A DNA stretch of 64,000 nt from Rhodopseudomonas julia. Lineage in GTDB: Bacteria > Pseudomonadota > Alphaproteobacteria > Rhizobiales > Afifellaceae. Under the pieces are notes generated by a model. It searched no databases. It was not told where the DNA came from and saw only the letters and a program-made list of their open reading frames with translations. The position numbers were made by a program, and so were the translations under genes. The stretch spans positions 1,178,001-1,242,000 of the forward strand of contig NZ_JAUSUK010000002.1 in assembly GCF_030813515.1 (NCBI RefSeq). Direction: 5' to 3'. Shown piece after piece: positions 1-10,238 of the stretch (positions within the stretch are counted from its first letter, which is position 1; the number at the start of each line of letters is the position of its first letter).

Positions 1-897
1 GGCGCCGGGGGAGAGATAGGTGGCAACGGCGGCCATCGGCTTGCCGTTGTAGCGGGCAATGACGCCGTAATTCTCCGACGCCAGCTCGACCCTCGCCACG
101 TCACCTAGCCGGACGACCGATCCGTCCGGGTTGGAGCGGAGGATGATATTGCGAAACTCCTCCGCGTCGGTCAGCCGTCCCTTGGTATTGATCGTCAGTT
201 CGAGCCGCTGAGCGTCGACGAGGGGGGCTGCACCAACCTTACCCGCGGCCGCCTGCACGTTCTGCGATTCGACCGCAGCGGCGATATCGGCCGGCGTGAG
301 CTCGAGATTGCTAAGCTTCTGCGGGTCAAGCCAGATCCGCATGGCGTAATCGCGCTCGCCGAAGACCTGAACGTTGCCGACACCGTTGACGCGTTTCAGC
401 TCGTCTATGACGTTGAGGGCGACGAAGTTGGCGATGAACAATTCGTCGAAGCGATTGTCCGGCGAATAGAACAGGAAGACTTGGAGCTGGTCGCGCGAGG
501 CACGCGCCACGTTGATGCCGACCGAACGGACTTCGGCCGGCAGCTGGCTTTCCACCTGTGCCACCCGGTTTTGCACGTTGATGGCGGCAACGTCGGGGTC
601 TGTGCCAAGCTCGAAGGTGACGTTGAGCTCATAGGAACCATCCGAGCTCGACGTCGATTTCATGTAGCGCATGTCCTCGACGCCGTTGATGGCACTTTCG
701 AGGGGCTGCGCAATCGCCTGTTCGACGGTTTCGGCGCTTGCACCGATATATTGCGTGGAGACGCTGATCGTCGGAGGCGCGATGTCCGGATATTGGGCAA
801 CCGGAATCACCGCGATCGAAATGAGCCCGACCAGTGTGATCAGGATCGAGATGACGAAGGCCAGTCGAGGCCGGCGGATGAAGACGTCAAAGATCAT
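1..897 (-). CDS. RND-family efflux pump inner-membrane subunit (AcrB/MexF type), 3' end missing
   Basis: This is the first 299 codons of an inner-membrane, proton-driven efflux pump; full family members run about 1030-1060 residues, so the rest lies beyond the window start. The protein opens MIFDVFIRRP, then has the first membrane helix and the family motif PVAQYPDIAPP at about residues 33-43. It continues through the porter-domain pattern in which paired subdomains select drug-like substrates (ESAINGVEDMRYM, DPDVAAINVQNRV). The start at 897 sits after a GAAGG ribosome-binding site. It follows the adaptor gene by 35 bases on the same strand, so the two form an operon; no outer-membrane channel gene is visible. 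The substrate cannot be told from this part. The family call is firm, the specific pump name is not. Confidence 0.93.
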   Translation of the reverse strand, partial: MIFDVFIRRPRLAFVISILITLVGLISIAVIPVAQYPDIAPPTISVSTQYIGASAETVEQAIAQPLESAINGVEDMRYMKSTSSSDGSYELNVTFELGTDPDVAAINVQNRVAQVESQLPAEVRSVGINVARASRDQLQVFLFYSPDNRFDELFIANFVALNVIDELKRVNGVGNVQVFGERDYAMRIWLDPQKLSNLELTPADIAAAVESQNVQAAAGKVGAAPLVDAQRLELTINTKGRLTDAEEFRNIILRSNPDGSVVRLGDVARVELASENYGVIARYNGKPMAAVATYLSPGA

Positions 898-932
898 GCC
901 GTGTGGGCCTTCAAAGTGTCACGCGATGTGGC

Positions 933-2111
933 TTACTTGTTGGTTGAAGGAGCTGCGGTCGACGCTTGCTCGTCCGGGGTGACGTCCTGTGGTGCGACTT
1001 GCATGCCCGGCTGTGCCTTCTGCTGACCTGCGACGATCACCCTGTCACCGGCCTCAAGGCCTTCGGTGACGACAATCGCAGGACCGCGCTGCTCACCTGT
1101 TTCGATGCGACGCTGCTCGACCTTGTTCTCGTCATTGACGATGAGCGTATAGGTGCCCTGCTGATCGATGAGCATGGCCGATTGCGGCATCAAGAGCTTT
1201 TCTTCGGGCTTACGTGCGGCGACGATCACGTCGACAAGCTGCTTGTCGTACAAGACGCGGTCGGGGTTTGCGACGCCCGCCCGCACCATCACCGAATCCG
1301 TACCCTCGTTCGCCTCGATGTTGGTGAAGAGAATCTCGCCTTGTTGGTCGTAGATGCTGCCATCGGCGAGACGCAACTTGATGACGACGTCGTTCCTTTG
1401 TTTCTCGGTCTGACCGATGTTGATGAGACGGCGCTGCGGCACAGGAAAGGCAACGCGCATCGGGTCTTGCTGGACGATTCGTGCAAGAGCTCCGCTATCG
1501 GGACCGATGAATGCGCCTTCCGAGAAGGCTGCAACACCGATACGCCCGCTGATCGGCGCCGTGATTTTCGTGTAGCCCAGATCGAGCTGCGCCAGTTTGA
1601 GAGACGCTTCGTTCTGACGAAGAGTGGCCTCGGCCTGATCTCGGTTGGCGCGCGCTTCGTCGAGCGAAGCCTGCGAGCCGGTATTGCGCTCCCGCAGCGT
1701 CTGCTGGCGCTCGTAGCTGAGGTTGGCGAGCTCGAGGGCGGCACGCGCATTCTGAACAGCCGCCTCGGCTTGGGAGACTGCCGCTTCGTAGGATGCCGCG
1801 CCGATGGTGAAGAGCACCTGGCCCTTTTCGACCTCGGCGCCTTCCTCGAATTGACGCGGCCCGAGATACCCTTGCACGCGCGCCCGGATTTCGACGCTTT
1901 CTGCGGCTTCGATCCGACCGGTGAAGACTTGCTGCTCGGTCACATCACCGAGTTTAACCTGCTCGACGTTGACCGCAGGCGGAGCTCCGGCCCCAGGTGC
2001 TCCCTGAGCCAACAGCGGGGCAGGTGAGAGCACCAGCGCCAGTGCGAGCGCGGCGCGCATAGGAAAGGTGCGACGCCCCGTTGCCGGGGAGGGAAGGCGA
2101 AGATCGATCAT
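933..2111 (-). CDS. RND efflux periplasmic adaptor (membrane fusion protein, AcrA/MexE type)
   Basis: This 392-residue protein would link the inner-membrane pump at 1-897 to an outer-membrane channel. It shows a secretion signal (MRAALALALV... to LLAQG), the adaptor lipoyl motif (ESVEIRARVQGYLGPRQF), an alpha-helical hairpin rich in Ala/Glu/Arg (about residues 105-175), a second lipoyl half (DLGYTKITAPISGRIG) and a C-terminal beta-barrel region. No lipobox cysteine is seen, so it is probably periplasmic rather than a lipoprotein. The start is uncertain: the ATG at 2111 gives a long N-terminal region before the signal, while the ATG at 2060 starts directly at MRAALAL; neither has a clear ribosome-binding site. 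It is the first gene of the pump operon. Confidence 0.92.
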   Translation of the reverse strand: MIDLRLPSPATGRRTFPMRAALALALVLSPAPLLAQGAPGAGAPPAVNVEQVKLGDVTEQQVFTGRIEAAESVEIRARVQGYLGPRQFEEGAEVEKGQVLFTIGAASYEAAVSQAEAAVQNARAALELANLSYERQQTLRERNTGSQASLDEARANRDQAEATLRQNEASLKLAQLDLGYTKITAPISGRIGVAAFSEGAFIGPDSGALARIVQQDPMRVAFPVPQRRLINIGQTEKQRNDVVIKLRLADGSIYDQQGEILFTNIEANEGTDSVMVRAGVANPDRVLYDKQLVDVIVAARKPEEKLLMPQSAMLIDQQGTYTLIVNDENKVEQRRIETGEQRGPAIVVTEGLEAGDRVIVAGQQKAQPGMQVAPQDVTPDEQASTAAPSTNK

Positions 2112-2404
2112 CTAGGAGCTACCAGTTCGAATGCACGCGCCACGTTCGGTGCGCTCACTTCCGGCGATGACATAATTCCTGCCATCAAAAAAGCAAACAG
2201 TTGAGTACCGATTCCAGTGTAGGGGTTACCAAATAGACGTATGGTGACCTTGGAGGCTGCGGCCTGACGCATCTACACAAATCTGTGATCCGACGCAGAC
2301 GACACACTGGCGTCTCTGAGGCCACAGAGCCGCTCGGGTCGAGGTCGTCACCCGTATCTTAGGTACGATCTGTCCCCGTGCCTCCGGTGCGGACACGAGG
2401 AAAA
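2112..2404. other. Intergenic region between tRNA-Lys and the RND operon
   Basis: About 290 bases lie between the adaptor start and the tRNA 3' end. The only reading frames here are short and unconvincing. The stretch at 2160-2225 is richer in A/T than its surroundings and is the likely promoter area of the efflux operon, but no clean -35/-10 pair or palindrome could be identified. No regulator gene adjoins the operon. Confidence 0.5.
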
Positions 2405-2480
2405 TGGTGAGCCCTGTGGGACTCGAACCCACGACCTACTGATTAAAAGTCAGTTGCTCTACCGGCTGAGCTAAGGGCTC
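2405..2480 (-). tRNA. tRNA-Lys (anticodon UUU)
   Basis: The reverse strand folds as a complete 76-base tRNA. The 7-bp acceptor stem pairs GAGCCCT with AGGGCTC, the D-arm includes AGCTCAGCCGGTAGAGC, the anticodon loop is CTTTTAA (anticodon TTT, lysine), and the T-arm carries GGTTCGAGTCC. The discriminator base is A and CCA is encoded. It stands alone, not in a tRNA cluster. Confidence 0.97.
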
Positions 2481-2493
2481 TCAGCGCGGGCGG

Positions 2494-2522
2494 ACCCTAT
2501 GGAACAGGCCGTGGCGGGTCAA
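2494..2522 (-). promoter_or_regulatory. Promoter of the tRNA-Lys gene
   Basis: On the reverse strand a -35 box TTGACC (2517-2522) is followed by a 17-base spacer and a -10 box TAGGGT (2494-2499), 13 bases before the mature tRNA 5' end. Position and spacing fit a housekeeping sigma-70 promoter of a stable RNA gene. Confidence 0.65.
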
Positions 2523-2593
2523 GCCGTTTTGGTTCAGGAGAGCCCCGTATACCGGGCTTTTGTCCATCGCCGGATGCCGAGCCAAGGTCGTGG

Positions 2594-3493
2594 TCATGTG
2601 GACGGCAGTGTCGCGAGTATCAAGCCGGGGAGAACAAGCCCCAGCCCCAGCGCATGATAGGTGTGGAATTCCTCCCCCAGGAAGATCATGGCGAGCAGGA
2701 CCCCGTAGGGAGGCAGCAGGTAGAGGAACATGCCGGTGACCCCCGGTCCAAAGACTTTTACCCCGTGCTGGTAGGCAAGAAAGGCGAGGACGGAGGAGAT
2801 GAAAGCGAGACCCGCGATCGACAGCCACGCGGACACGGAAGATGGAAATGCCTCCTGCACGACGGCTTCCACCGCAAAGAACGGCAGTAGAACGAGCGCC
2901 CCGGCCGCAACGATGGCTGTAAAGAGCGGCAAGGTCGGCACGGTGTGAAGTGAGCCGCGACGCAACAGGACCGAATAGACGGCCCAGGAGAAGGCGCACA
3001 GCGCGATCAACAGATCGCCTGCATTCAGTTCGAGAGCGATGAGCCGGCCGAGATCTCCACGCAGTACGATGACGGCGACGCCGATGAAGGCAAGCGCCAC
3101 TCCGATTGCCTGGCGCAGTGCAATGCGCTTGCCGCGGAACAGCCATTCGAGCACGAGAATCATCACGCCGGACGAGGTGTAAATCAGTGTCGCGTTGGTG
3201 GCGTTGGTGTGGCGGAGAGCGAGATAGACGATCGCCCCGCACACCCCCATGCCGAGAAAGCCCAGAACAAGAAGCAGACGCCAGTTTTCCATGAGCGTCT
3301 TGCGGTGTTGTCTCAATCCCGAGGCGGCGAGTGGGAGCAGGAGGAGAAGTGCCATCGTCCAGCGCAAGAAGGCGAGGGTGAATGGCTCGACCGTGGTCAC
3401 CGCCGCGCGTCCGATCACGAGATTGGAAGAGAAGAAGAGCGGCATGAGCGCCAGAAGAGTGATGTCGCGCAGGCGGTTTGAGGAAGCTTGCAT
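2594..3493 (-). CDS. DMT-superfamily (EamA) transporter
   Basis: This 299-residue integral membrane protein has about ten hydrophobic segments arranged as two EamA repeats, roughly residues 10-140 and 150-295. Typical features are the N-terminal LMPLFFSSNLVIGR, FLRWTMALLLLLPLA in helix 2, and FLGEEFHTYHALGLGLVLPGLIL near the end. The family exports amino acids, other metabolites or drugs across the inner membrane; the substrate cannot be inferred here. It is a single gene, divergent from glmU with about 100 bases between their starts. Confidence 0.88.
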   Translation of the reverse strand: MQASSNRLRDITLLALMPLFFSSNLVIGRAAVTTVEPFTLAFLRWTMALLLLLPLAASGLRQHRKTLMENWRLLLVLGFLGMGVCGAIVYLALRHTNATNATLIYTSSGVMILVLEWLFRGKRIALRQAIGVALAFIGVAVIVLRGDLGRLIALELNAGDLLIALCAFSWAVYSVLLRRGSLHTVPTLPLFTAIVAAGALVLLPFFAVEAVVQEAFPSSVSAWLSIAGLAFISSVLAFLAYQHGVKVFGPGVTGMFLYLLPPYGVLLAMIFLGEEFHTYHALGLGLVLPGLILATLPST

Positions 3494-3596
3494 TGTTTCG
3501 GAGGGGCTTTCGGCTTCGACATACCTGCGCTAACGGGCTGGCAGAATTTGCGCAAGCTGCGGCCCCTCAAGGAACGCTGCATCAGGAAAGGGACAT

Positions 3597-4931
3597 ATGT
3601 CTCCGCTTACGACCATCATTCTCGCTGCGGGCGAGGGCACCCGCATGCGTTCGGCCTATCCAAAAGTTCTGCACCCGATCGGCGGACTTCCGATGCTCGC
3701 CTTTGCGATGCGTGCGGCCCAGGCGGCCGGAGCGGAGCGTCTCGGCGTCGTCATCGGGCCGGGACACGACTCTGTCCGGGCCCTGGTTGCCAACGAAACG
3801 CCGCAAGCCGAAGTCTTCGTGCAGGAGGAGAGACGCGGAACGGGACACGCCGTCATGCAGGCACGTCCGCTTTTGGTGCGTGCGGAAGGTGTGGTGCTGG
3901 TGCTCTTCGGAGACACGCCTTTTGTGACGGCTGAGACGATCTCGTGTCTTGTCGGTCTGATCGACGAGGGGGCCGCCCTCGCCGTCGCAGGCATGCGCCC
4001 GCCGTCTCCTGCAGGCTACGGCAGACTTGTCACCGAAGAGGGCCGCCTTCTCGCGATCCGCGAGGACAAGGATGCTTCACCGGAAGAGAAGAAAATCGGG
4101 CTCTGCAACGCGGGGCTTATGGCGTTCCGTGCCGCCGACATGCTGTCTTTGCTCGAGGCGATCGACAGCGACAACGCGCAGGGCGAGTTCTATCTGACGG
4201 ACGCGGTTGCGATCGCCAATCAGCGAGGCCTTGCGGTCAAAGCCGCGGAGATCTCTTTCGACGAGGTCTTCGGTGTCAACGACAGGGTGCAGCTTGCCGA
4301 GGCCGAAGCTCGTTTCCAAACCGGCCGCCGTCGACAGGCGATGATGGAGGGCGCCAGCCTCGTTGCGCCGGAGACGGTGTTCTTTTCGTACGACACCGAG
4401 CTTGGGCGCGACGTCACCGTCGAGCCGAACGTCATCTTCGGCCCTGGGGTCCGCGTTGAAGCGGGGGTCAAGATCCGGGGCTTTTCCCATCTCGAAGGCT
4501 GCGTCGTAAAAGCCGGGGCGGAGATCGGGCCGTTTGCACGCTTGCGACCGGGGGCCGATATCGGTGCGAAGGCAAGGGTTGGAAATTTCTGCGAGGTGAA
4601 GGCAACGACGCTGGGGGATGGCGCGAAGGTCAACCATTTGACCTATCTCGGGGATGCCTTGGTCGGCGCTGGAACCAATATCGGCGCCGGCACGATCACC
4701 TGCAATTACGATGGCTTCGGCAAATTTCGCACGGAGATCGGAGAGGACGCCTTCATCGGTTCCAATTCGTCTCTTATCGCGCCGGTCTCAATCGGCCACG
4801 GCGCTTATGTCGGGTCCGGGAGCGTGATTACCGATGATGTTGCTCCAGATGCGCTTGCGATCGCTCGCGGTCGACAGGTGCAAAAGCCGGATTGGGCGAA
4901 GTCCTTTCGGGCGCGCCACGGGAAAAAGTGA
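3597..4931 (+). CDS. glmU: Bifunctional UDP-N-acetylglucosamine pyrophosphorylase / glucosamine-1-phosphate N-acetyltransferase
   Basis: GlmU makes UDP-GlcNAc, the precursor of peptidoglycan and lipopolysaccharide, in the cytoplasm. The N-terminal uridylyltransferase domain (about residues 1-230) carries the nucleotide-binding loop LAAGEGTRM at 9-17 and a KVLHPIGG segment. The C-terminal acetyltransferase domain (about 250-435) is a left-handed beta helix with hexapeptide repeats, including YLGDALVGAGTNIGAGT and CNYDG. At 444 residues it is normal length. The ATG at 3597 follows a strong AGGAAAGGG. glmS follows on the same strand after 113 bases, so consecutive steps of the pathway are linked. 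Confidence 0.98.
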   Translation: MSPLTTIILAAGEGTRMRSAYPKVLHPIGGLPMLAFAMRAAQAAGAERLGVVIGPGHDSVRALVANETPQAEVFVQEERRGTGHAVMQARPLLVRAEGVVLVLFGDTPFVTAETISCLVGLIDEGAALAVAGMRPPSPAGYGRLVTEEGRLLAIREDKDASPEEKKIGLCNAGLMAFRAADMLSLLEAIDSDNAQGEFYLTDAVAIANQRGLAVKAAEISFDEVFGVNDRVQLAEAEARFQTGRRRQAMMEGASLVAPETVFFSYDTELGRDVTVEPNVIFGPGVRVEAGVKIRGFSHLEGCVVKAGAEIGPFARLRPGADIGAKARVGNFCEVKATTLGDGAKVNHLTYLGDALVGAGTNIGAGTITCNYDGFGKFRTEIGEDAFIGSNSSLIAPVSIGHGAYVGSGSVITDDVAPDALAIARGRQVQKPDWAKSFRARHGKK

Positions 4932-5044
4932 AGCTGCTGACCAGCGTGCCGGACGGTTTCGTCACACTGTGTCATGGCAATTGATTTCCTCGGTGCCGAC
5001 AGCTTCGGCATGATCGCACCGATGGAAGGGGAGTACTTCTAAAT

Positions 5045-6871
<1,827 letters not shown>

Positions 6872-6952
6872 AGCCCAAAATTTTCGCGCGCAGTCAGGCG
6901 CGACGAGCGTTATGATGGGTGATCTGGCACCTTCGCCAGTGGGACATTGTGG

Positions 6953-7690
6953 ATGGAAACCGAGGACGCAGAGCGGGGGGCAAGGCCGCAGCGGCGGCAC
7001 TCGAAAGCGGGGCTCAGGCTCCGCAATTATTTCCTGACCGGTATCGTCGTTGCCGCGCCGATCGGCATTACGTTTTATCTGACCTGGGCGTTCGTCGCCT
7101 GGGTGGATGGATGGGTGAAGCCGCTCATCCCTCACGCTTACAATCCCGACAATTATCTGCCCTTCTCGGTTCCGGGTTTCGGGCTCATCGTCGCCATCTT
7201 CCTTCTGACGATGTTGGGATTTCTGACCGCCAACCTGGTCGGGCGCACTATTGTGGCCTACGGCGAGCTCCTGCTCGATCGTATGCCGCTCGTGCGCAAT
7301 CTCTACCGGGCCCTGAAACAGATCTTCGAGACGGCTCTTTCACAGTCGAGCCGCTCGTTTCAGCAGGTCGGGCTGATCGAATATCCCAGGCGCGGGTTGT
7401 GGGCGCTGGTCTTCATCGCCACCGATACCAAGGGTGAGATCGCCGAGCGTCTCAAAGAAAGCGACACCGATACGATGGCCGTCTTTCTGCCGACGACGCC
7501 CAATCCGACCTCTGGTTTTCTGCTCATCGTGCCGCGCCAGGATGTCATCCTGCTCGATATGACTGTCGAGGAAGGCGCCAAGCTCGTCATTTCCGCAGGT
7601 CTCGTTGCCCCGGAATATCATCGCAAGACCAAAGCTCTCGCCCGTGAGGCCAAGGAAGCCGCGGATGATGAGAGAGAGGCGGCCGAATAG
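6953..7690 (+). CDS. DUF502 family inner-membrane protein
   Basis: This protein of about 245 residues has two strong membrane helices (FLTGIVVAAPIGITFYLTW at about 27-45 and FGLIVAIFLLTMLGFLTANLV at about 80-100), then a soluble domain with the family segments MPLVRNLYRALKQIFET and MAVFLPTTPNPTSGFLLIVP. DUF502 proteins are conserved in alphaproteobacteria and plants and have no firmly assigned bacterial function. The start is ambiguous: TTG at 6947 and ATG at 6953 are both preceded by a weak GTGGG. It lies 81 bases after glmS on the same strand and converges on recG. Confidence 0.85.
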   Translation: METEDAERGARPQRRHSKAGLRLRNYFLTGIVVAAPIGITFYLTWAFVAWVDGWVKPLIPHAYNPDNYLPFSVPGFGLIVAIFLLTMLGFLTANLVGRTIVAYGELLLDRMPLVRNLYRALKQIFETALSQSSRSFQQVGLIEYPRRGLWALVFIATDTKGEIAERLKESDTDTMAVFLPTTPNPTSGFLLIVPRQDVILLDMTVEEGAKLVISAGLVAPEYHRKTKALAREAKEAADDEREAAE

Positions 7691-7729
7691 ACGGCGCAGC
7701 TTTCTCGCGTGTTGCTTTTGCTGATGCGC

Positions 7730-9823
7730 TCAGCCCGAGCGCATCAGCCGAATCGCTTCGTCTCTGCCGAAAAGATAGAGAAGACAGCGGATGGCCTCGC
7801 GACCCGCATCTCCGCCTTTCTCTTCTCGGGCGAGGATGAGCTTTGCCTCATCGCGCGCAAGCGCCAGAAGGTCACCGTGGAATTCCGGCCGGGCAAGCCG
7901 GAAGCCCGGCATGCCGGACTGGCGTGTTCCGAGAAGATCGCCTTCGCCGCGAAGCTTCAGATCCGCTTCGGCGATGACGAAGCCATCATTCGTGTCCCGC
8001 ATCACCTTCAGCCGTTCGCGCGCCGTTTCGCTCAAGGGCGGCTTGTAGAGGAGGAGACAGCTTGAAGGCTTGTCGCCACGTCCGACGCGGCCGCGCAGCT
8101 GATGCAGCTGTGCAAGGCCGAAACGTTCGGCATGCTCGATGACGATGATGGAGGCGTCCGGTACATCTACGCCGACCTCGATCACGGTGGTCGCCACGAG
8201 GACCGCGCCGCCCGCCTCCCGGAAACGTTGCATCGCCGCTGCCTTTTCGGAAGCCTTCATGCGTCCGTGGAGGAGGAGGGCCTGTGCGCCGAACATCTTT
8301 TCGAGGTCGCGAAAGCGTTCTTCGGCCGCCGCCACGTCGAGTGATTCCGATTCCTCGACGAGCGGGCAGACCCAATAGACCTTTTCGCCTTTGTCGATGG
8401 CCGAACGGATTCGCTCTTTCACTTCTAAGAGCCGTTCGGAGGAGGCGACGCGGGTGTCGATCGGGCGCCGTCCTGCCGGCTTTTCGCGCAGCTCGGAGAT
8501 TTCCATATCGCCGAAATAGGTGAGAACGAGCGTGCGAGGGATCGGGGTTGCCGTCATGACGAGGAGGTCCGGCGCGCTTCCTTTGGCCGACAAGAGCATG
8601 CGCTGGTGCACGCCGAAGCGGTGCTGCTCGTCGACGATGACGAGACCGAGATCCTTGAAGGCCACGCTCTCTTGAAAGAGCGCATGCGTGCCGATCGCAA
8701 TATCGATGTTACCGGCTGCGAGCGCTGCGAGCTTTTCGCCACGGCCGGCGATTTCCTTGCCGGTGAAGAGCGCGGCTTTCAGCCCAATCGATTCGGCAAG
8801 CGGCGCGATCGTCGCGAAATGCTGGCGCGCCAGGATCTCGGTCGGTGCCATCAAGGCGGCTTGTCCGCCATCCTCGCTGACATCGAGGATGGCGGTGAGA
8901 GCGACCAGCGTCTTGCCGGAGCCGACGTCGCCTTGAAGAAGACGCAGCATCCGCTCGGGCGCACGCAGATCTTTGCGGATGTGAGCGATGGTATCTTGCT
9001 GGGCTTGCGTGAGAGCAAAAGGCAAGAGCGCTTGCAGCTTGGCGGCGCGCTCGCCAGAAAACCGGCGTGCCTTGCCGGCAGTCTTGCGGGCGTTGCGGCG
9101 CACCAGCCCAAGAGTGAGCTGACTTGCCAGCAATTCGTCGAAAGCAAGGCGCCGCCAGGCGGCGGCTTCGGGAAGGAGTGCTGCGGCCTCCTGTGGCCTG
9201 TGCATCGTCGCGAGAGCCTCGGTAAGCGAGGGCCATTTCTCCCGCCCCATAAGGTCCGACGTGATCCATTCCGGTAATGTCGGCGCCCGGTCGAGCGCCG
9301 CCCTGACGATCTTGCCGAGGACTCGGGAGGAGAGGCCCTCCGTGAGCGGATAGATCGGCTCGACCATTTGGATCTTGTCGGCCTCGCCCGGCTCCATCAC
9401 CTCTGGATGGACGATCTGGGCGCGATAATCGAACCAGTCGAGACGCCCCGAGATCGTGCGGGTCGCGCCGAGAGGCAGGATCTTTTCGATCCACTGGCTG
9501 CGGATGTTGAAGAAGATGAGCTCCACGGTGCCGCGGCCGTCGTCGATGATGACGCGATAAGGCGCGCGCGAATGCCGGCGTGGCGCTTCATGATGCTCCA
9601 CTTTACCGGTTACGACGACATGGCCTTGCTGTGGAAGCTCGTCCAGGCTAGCGATCTGCTGTCGCGCAATCGCTGAAACCGGCAGATGGAAGAGCAGGTC
9701 GCGCACAAGAGGTGGCCCCTCGGCCACACCGGTCACCCGTGCGAGAAGCTTCTCCACTTTCGGTCCCACCCCAGGCAGCGAGGCGGCCTCAGCAAAAAGC
9801 GGATCGAGAAGGGCGGGGCGCAT
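7730..9823 (-). CDS. recG: ATP-dependent DNA helicase RecG
   Basis: RecG remodels stalled replication forks and branched recombination intermediates. The 697-residue protein has an N-terminal wedge/OB region (GHVVVTGKVEHHE) and a superfamily 2 helicase core: Walker A GDVGSGKT, DEQH in VIVDEQHRFG, motif III MTATPIPRTL, and motif VI QLRGRVGRG. The ATG at 9823 (MRPALLDPLFAEAASLPGVG) is chosen because it is preceded by a strong GGAAGAGG; the frame stays open to 9922 but that extension has no family features. It is transcribed away from sdhE-mfd, with a 118-base shared promoter region. Confidence 0.97.
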   Translation of the reverse strand: MRPALLDPLFAEAASLPGVGPKVEKLLARVTGVAEGPPLVRDLLFHLPVSAIARQQIASLDELPQQGHVVVTGKVEHHEAPRRHSRAPYRVIIDDGRGTVELIFFNIRSQWIEKILPLGATRTISGRLDWFDYRAQIVHPEVMEPGEADKIQMVEPIYPLTEGLSSRVLGKIVRAALDRAPTLPEWITSDLMGREKWPSLTEALATMHRPQEAAALLPEAAAWRRLAFDELLASQLTLGLVRRNARKTAGKARRFSGERAAKLQALLPFALTQAQQDTIAHIRKDLRAPERMLRLLQGDVGSGKTLVALTAILDVSEDGGQAALMAPTEILARQHFATIAPLAESIGLKAALFTGKEIAGRGEKLAALAAGNIDIAIGTHALFQESVAFKDLGLVIVDEQHRFGVHQRMLLSAKGSAPDLLVMTATPIPRTLVLTYFGDMEISELREKPAGRRPIDTRVASSERLLEVKERIRSAIDKGEKVYWVCPLVEESESLDVAAAEERFRDLEKMFGAQALLLHGRMKASEKAAAMQRFREAGGAVLVATTVIEVGVDVPDASIIVIEHAERFGLAQLHQLRGRVGRGDKPSSCLLLYKPPLSETARERLKVMRDTNDGFVIAEADLKLRGEGDLLGTRQSGMPGFRLARPEFHGDLLALARDEAKLILAREEKGGDAGREAIRCLLYLFGRDEAIRLMRSG

Positions 9824-9941
9824 ACCTCTTCCTGCCTTGCGCTGCGCGTTGCGGCAAGACGGATCTCTTGCCCGCTTGGTATGAGTGGATAAATCTTGGT
9901 GGGACGTGAGCTCCCGCCCCATAAGGAATGTGACACGCGAT

Positions 9942-10238
9942 ATGGCAGACGAAAAATTTGAAGAGCGGCGCCGACGCGCCCATTTTCGTGCCTGGCGCCG
10001 CGGTACGCGCGAGCTGGACCTTCTCGTCGGGCGCTTTGCCGACAGCGTCTTGCCATCTGCGGGCGAGCGGGAACTGGAGGAATTCGAACGACTTCTCGAA
10101 CTGCCCGATCTTGCTCTCTACAGCTGGATCGTCGGGCGTGAAGAGGTGCCTGCCGACCACCAGAGCGCGATGATTTCTGGGTTGATTGCCTTCCACAAAA
10201 GAGAACGAAATTCGGATGTCGAAATCCTCCAGCGCTGA
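9942..10238 (+). CDS. sdhE: FAD assembly factor SdhE (succinate dehydrogenase flavinylation)
   Basis: SdhE promotes covalent attachment of FAD to succinate dehydrogenase. The 98-residue protein is a small helical bundle with the conserved RGxxE motif in AWRRGTRELD and the usual LDLLVGRFAD, LELPDLALYSWI and HHxxx-type tail patterns. The ATG at 9942 is preferred over the in-frame GTG at 9885 because family members begin a few residues before this motif and an AAGGAA lies 12 bases upstream. Its last 23 bases overlap the start of mfd, so the two are probably translated from one message. Confidence 0.9.
   Translation: MADEKFEERRRRAHFRAWRRGTRELDLLVGRFADSVLPSAGERELEEFERLLELPDLALYSWIVGREEVPADHQSAMISGLIAFHKRERNSDVEILQR

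Noticed and set aside
966-2027. 353-codon forward frame across the RND adaptor gene
   Set aside because: Antisense of a gene with clear adaptor motifs; no ribosome-binding site and no family features.
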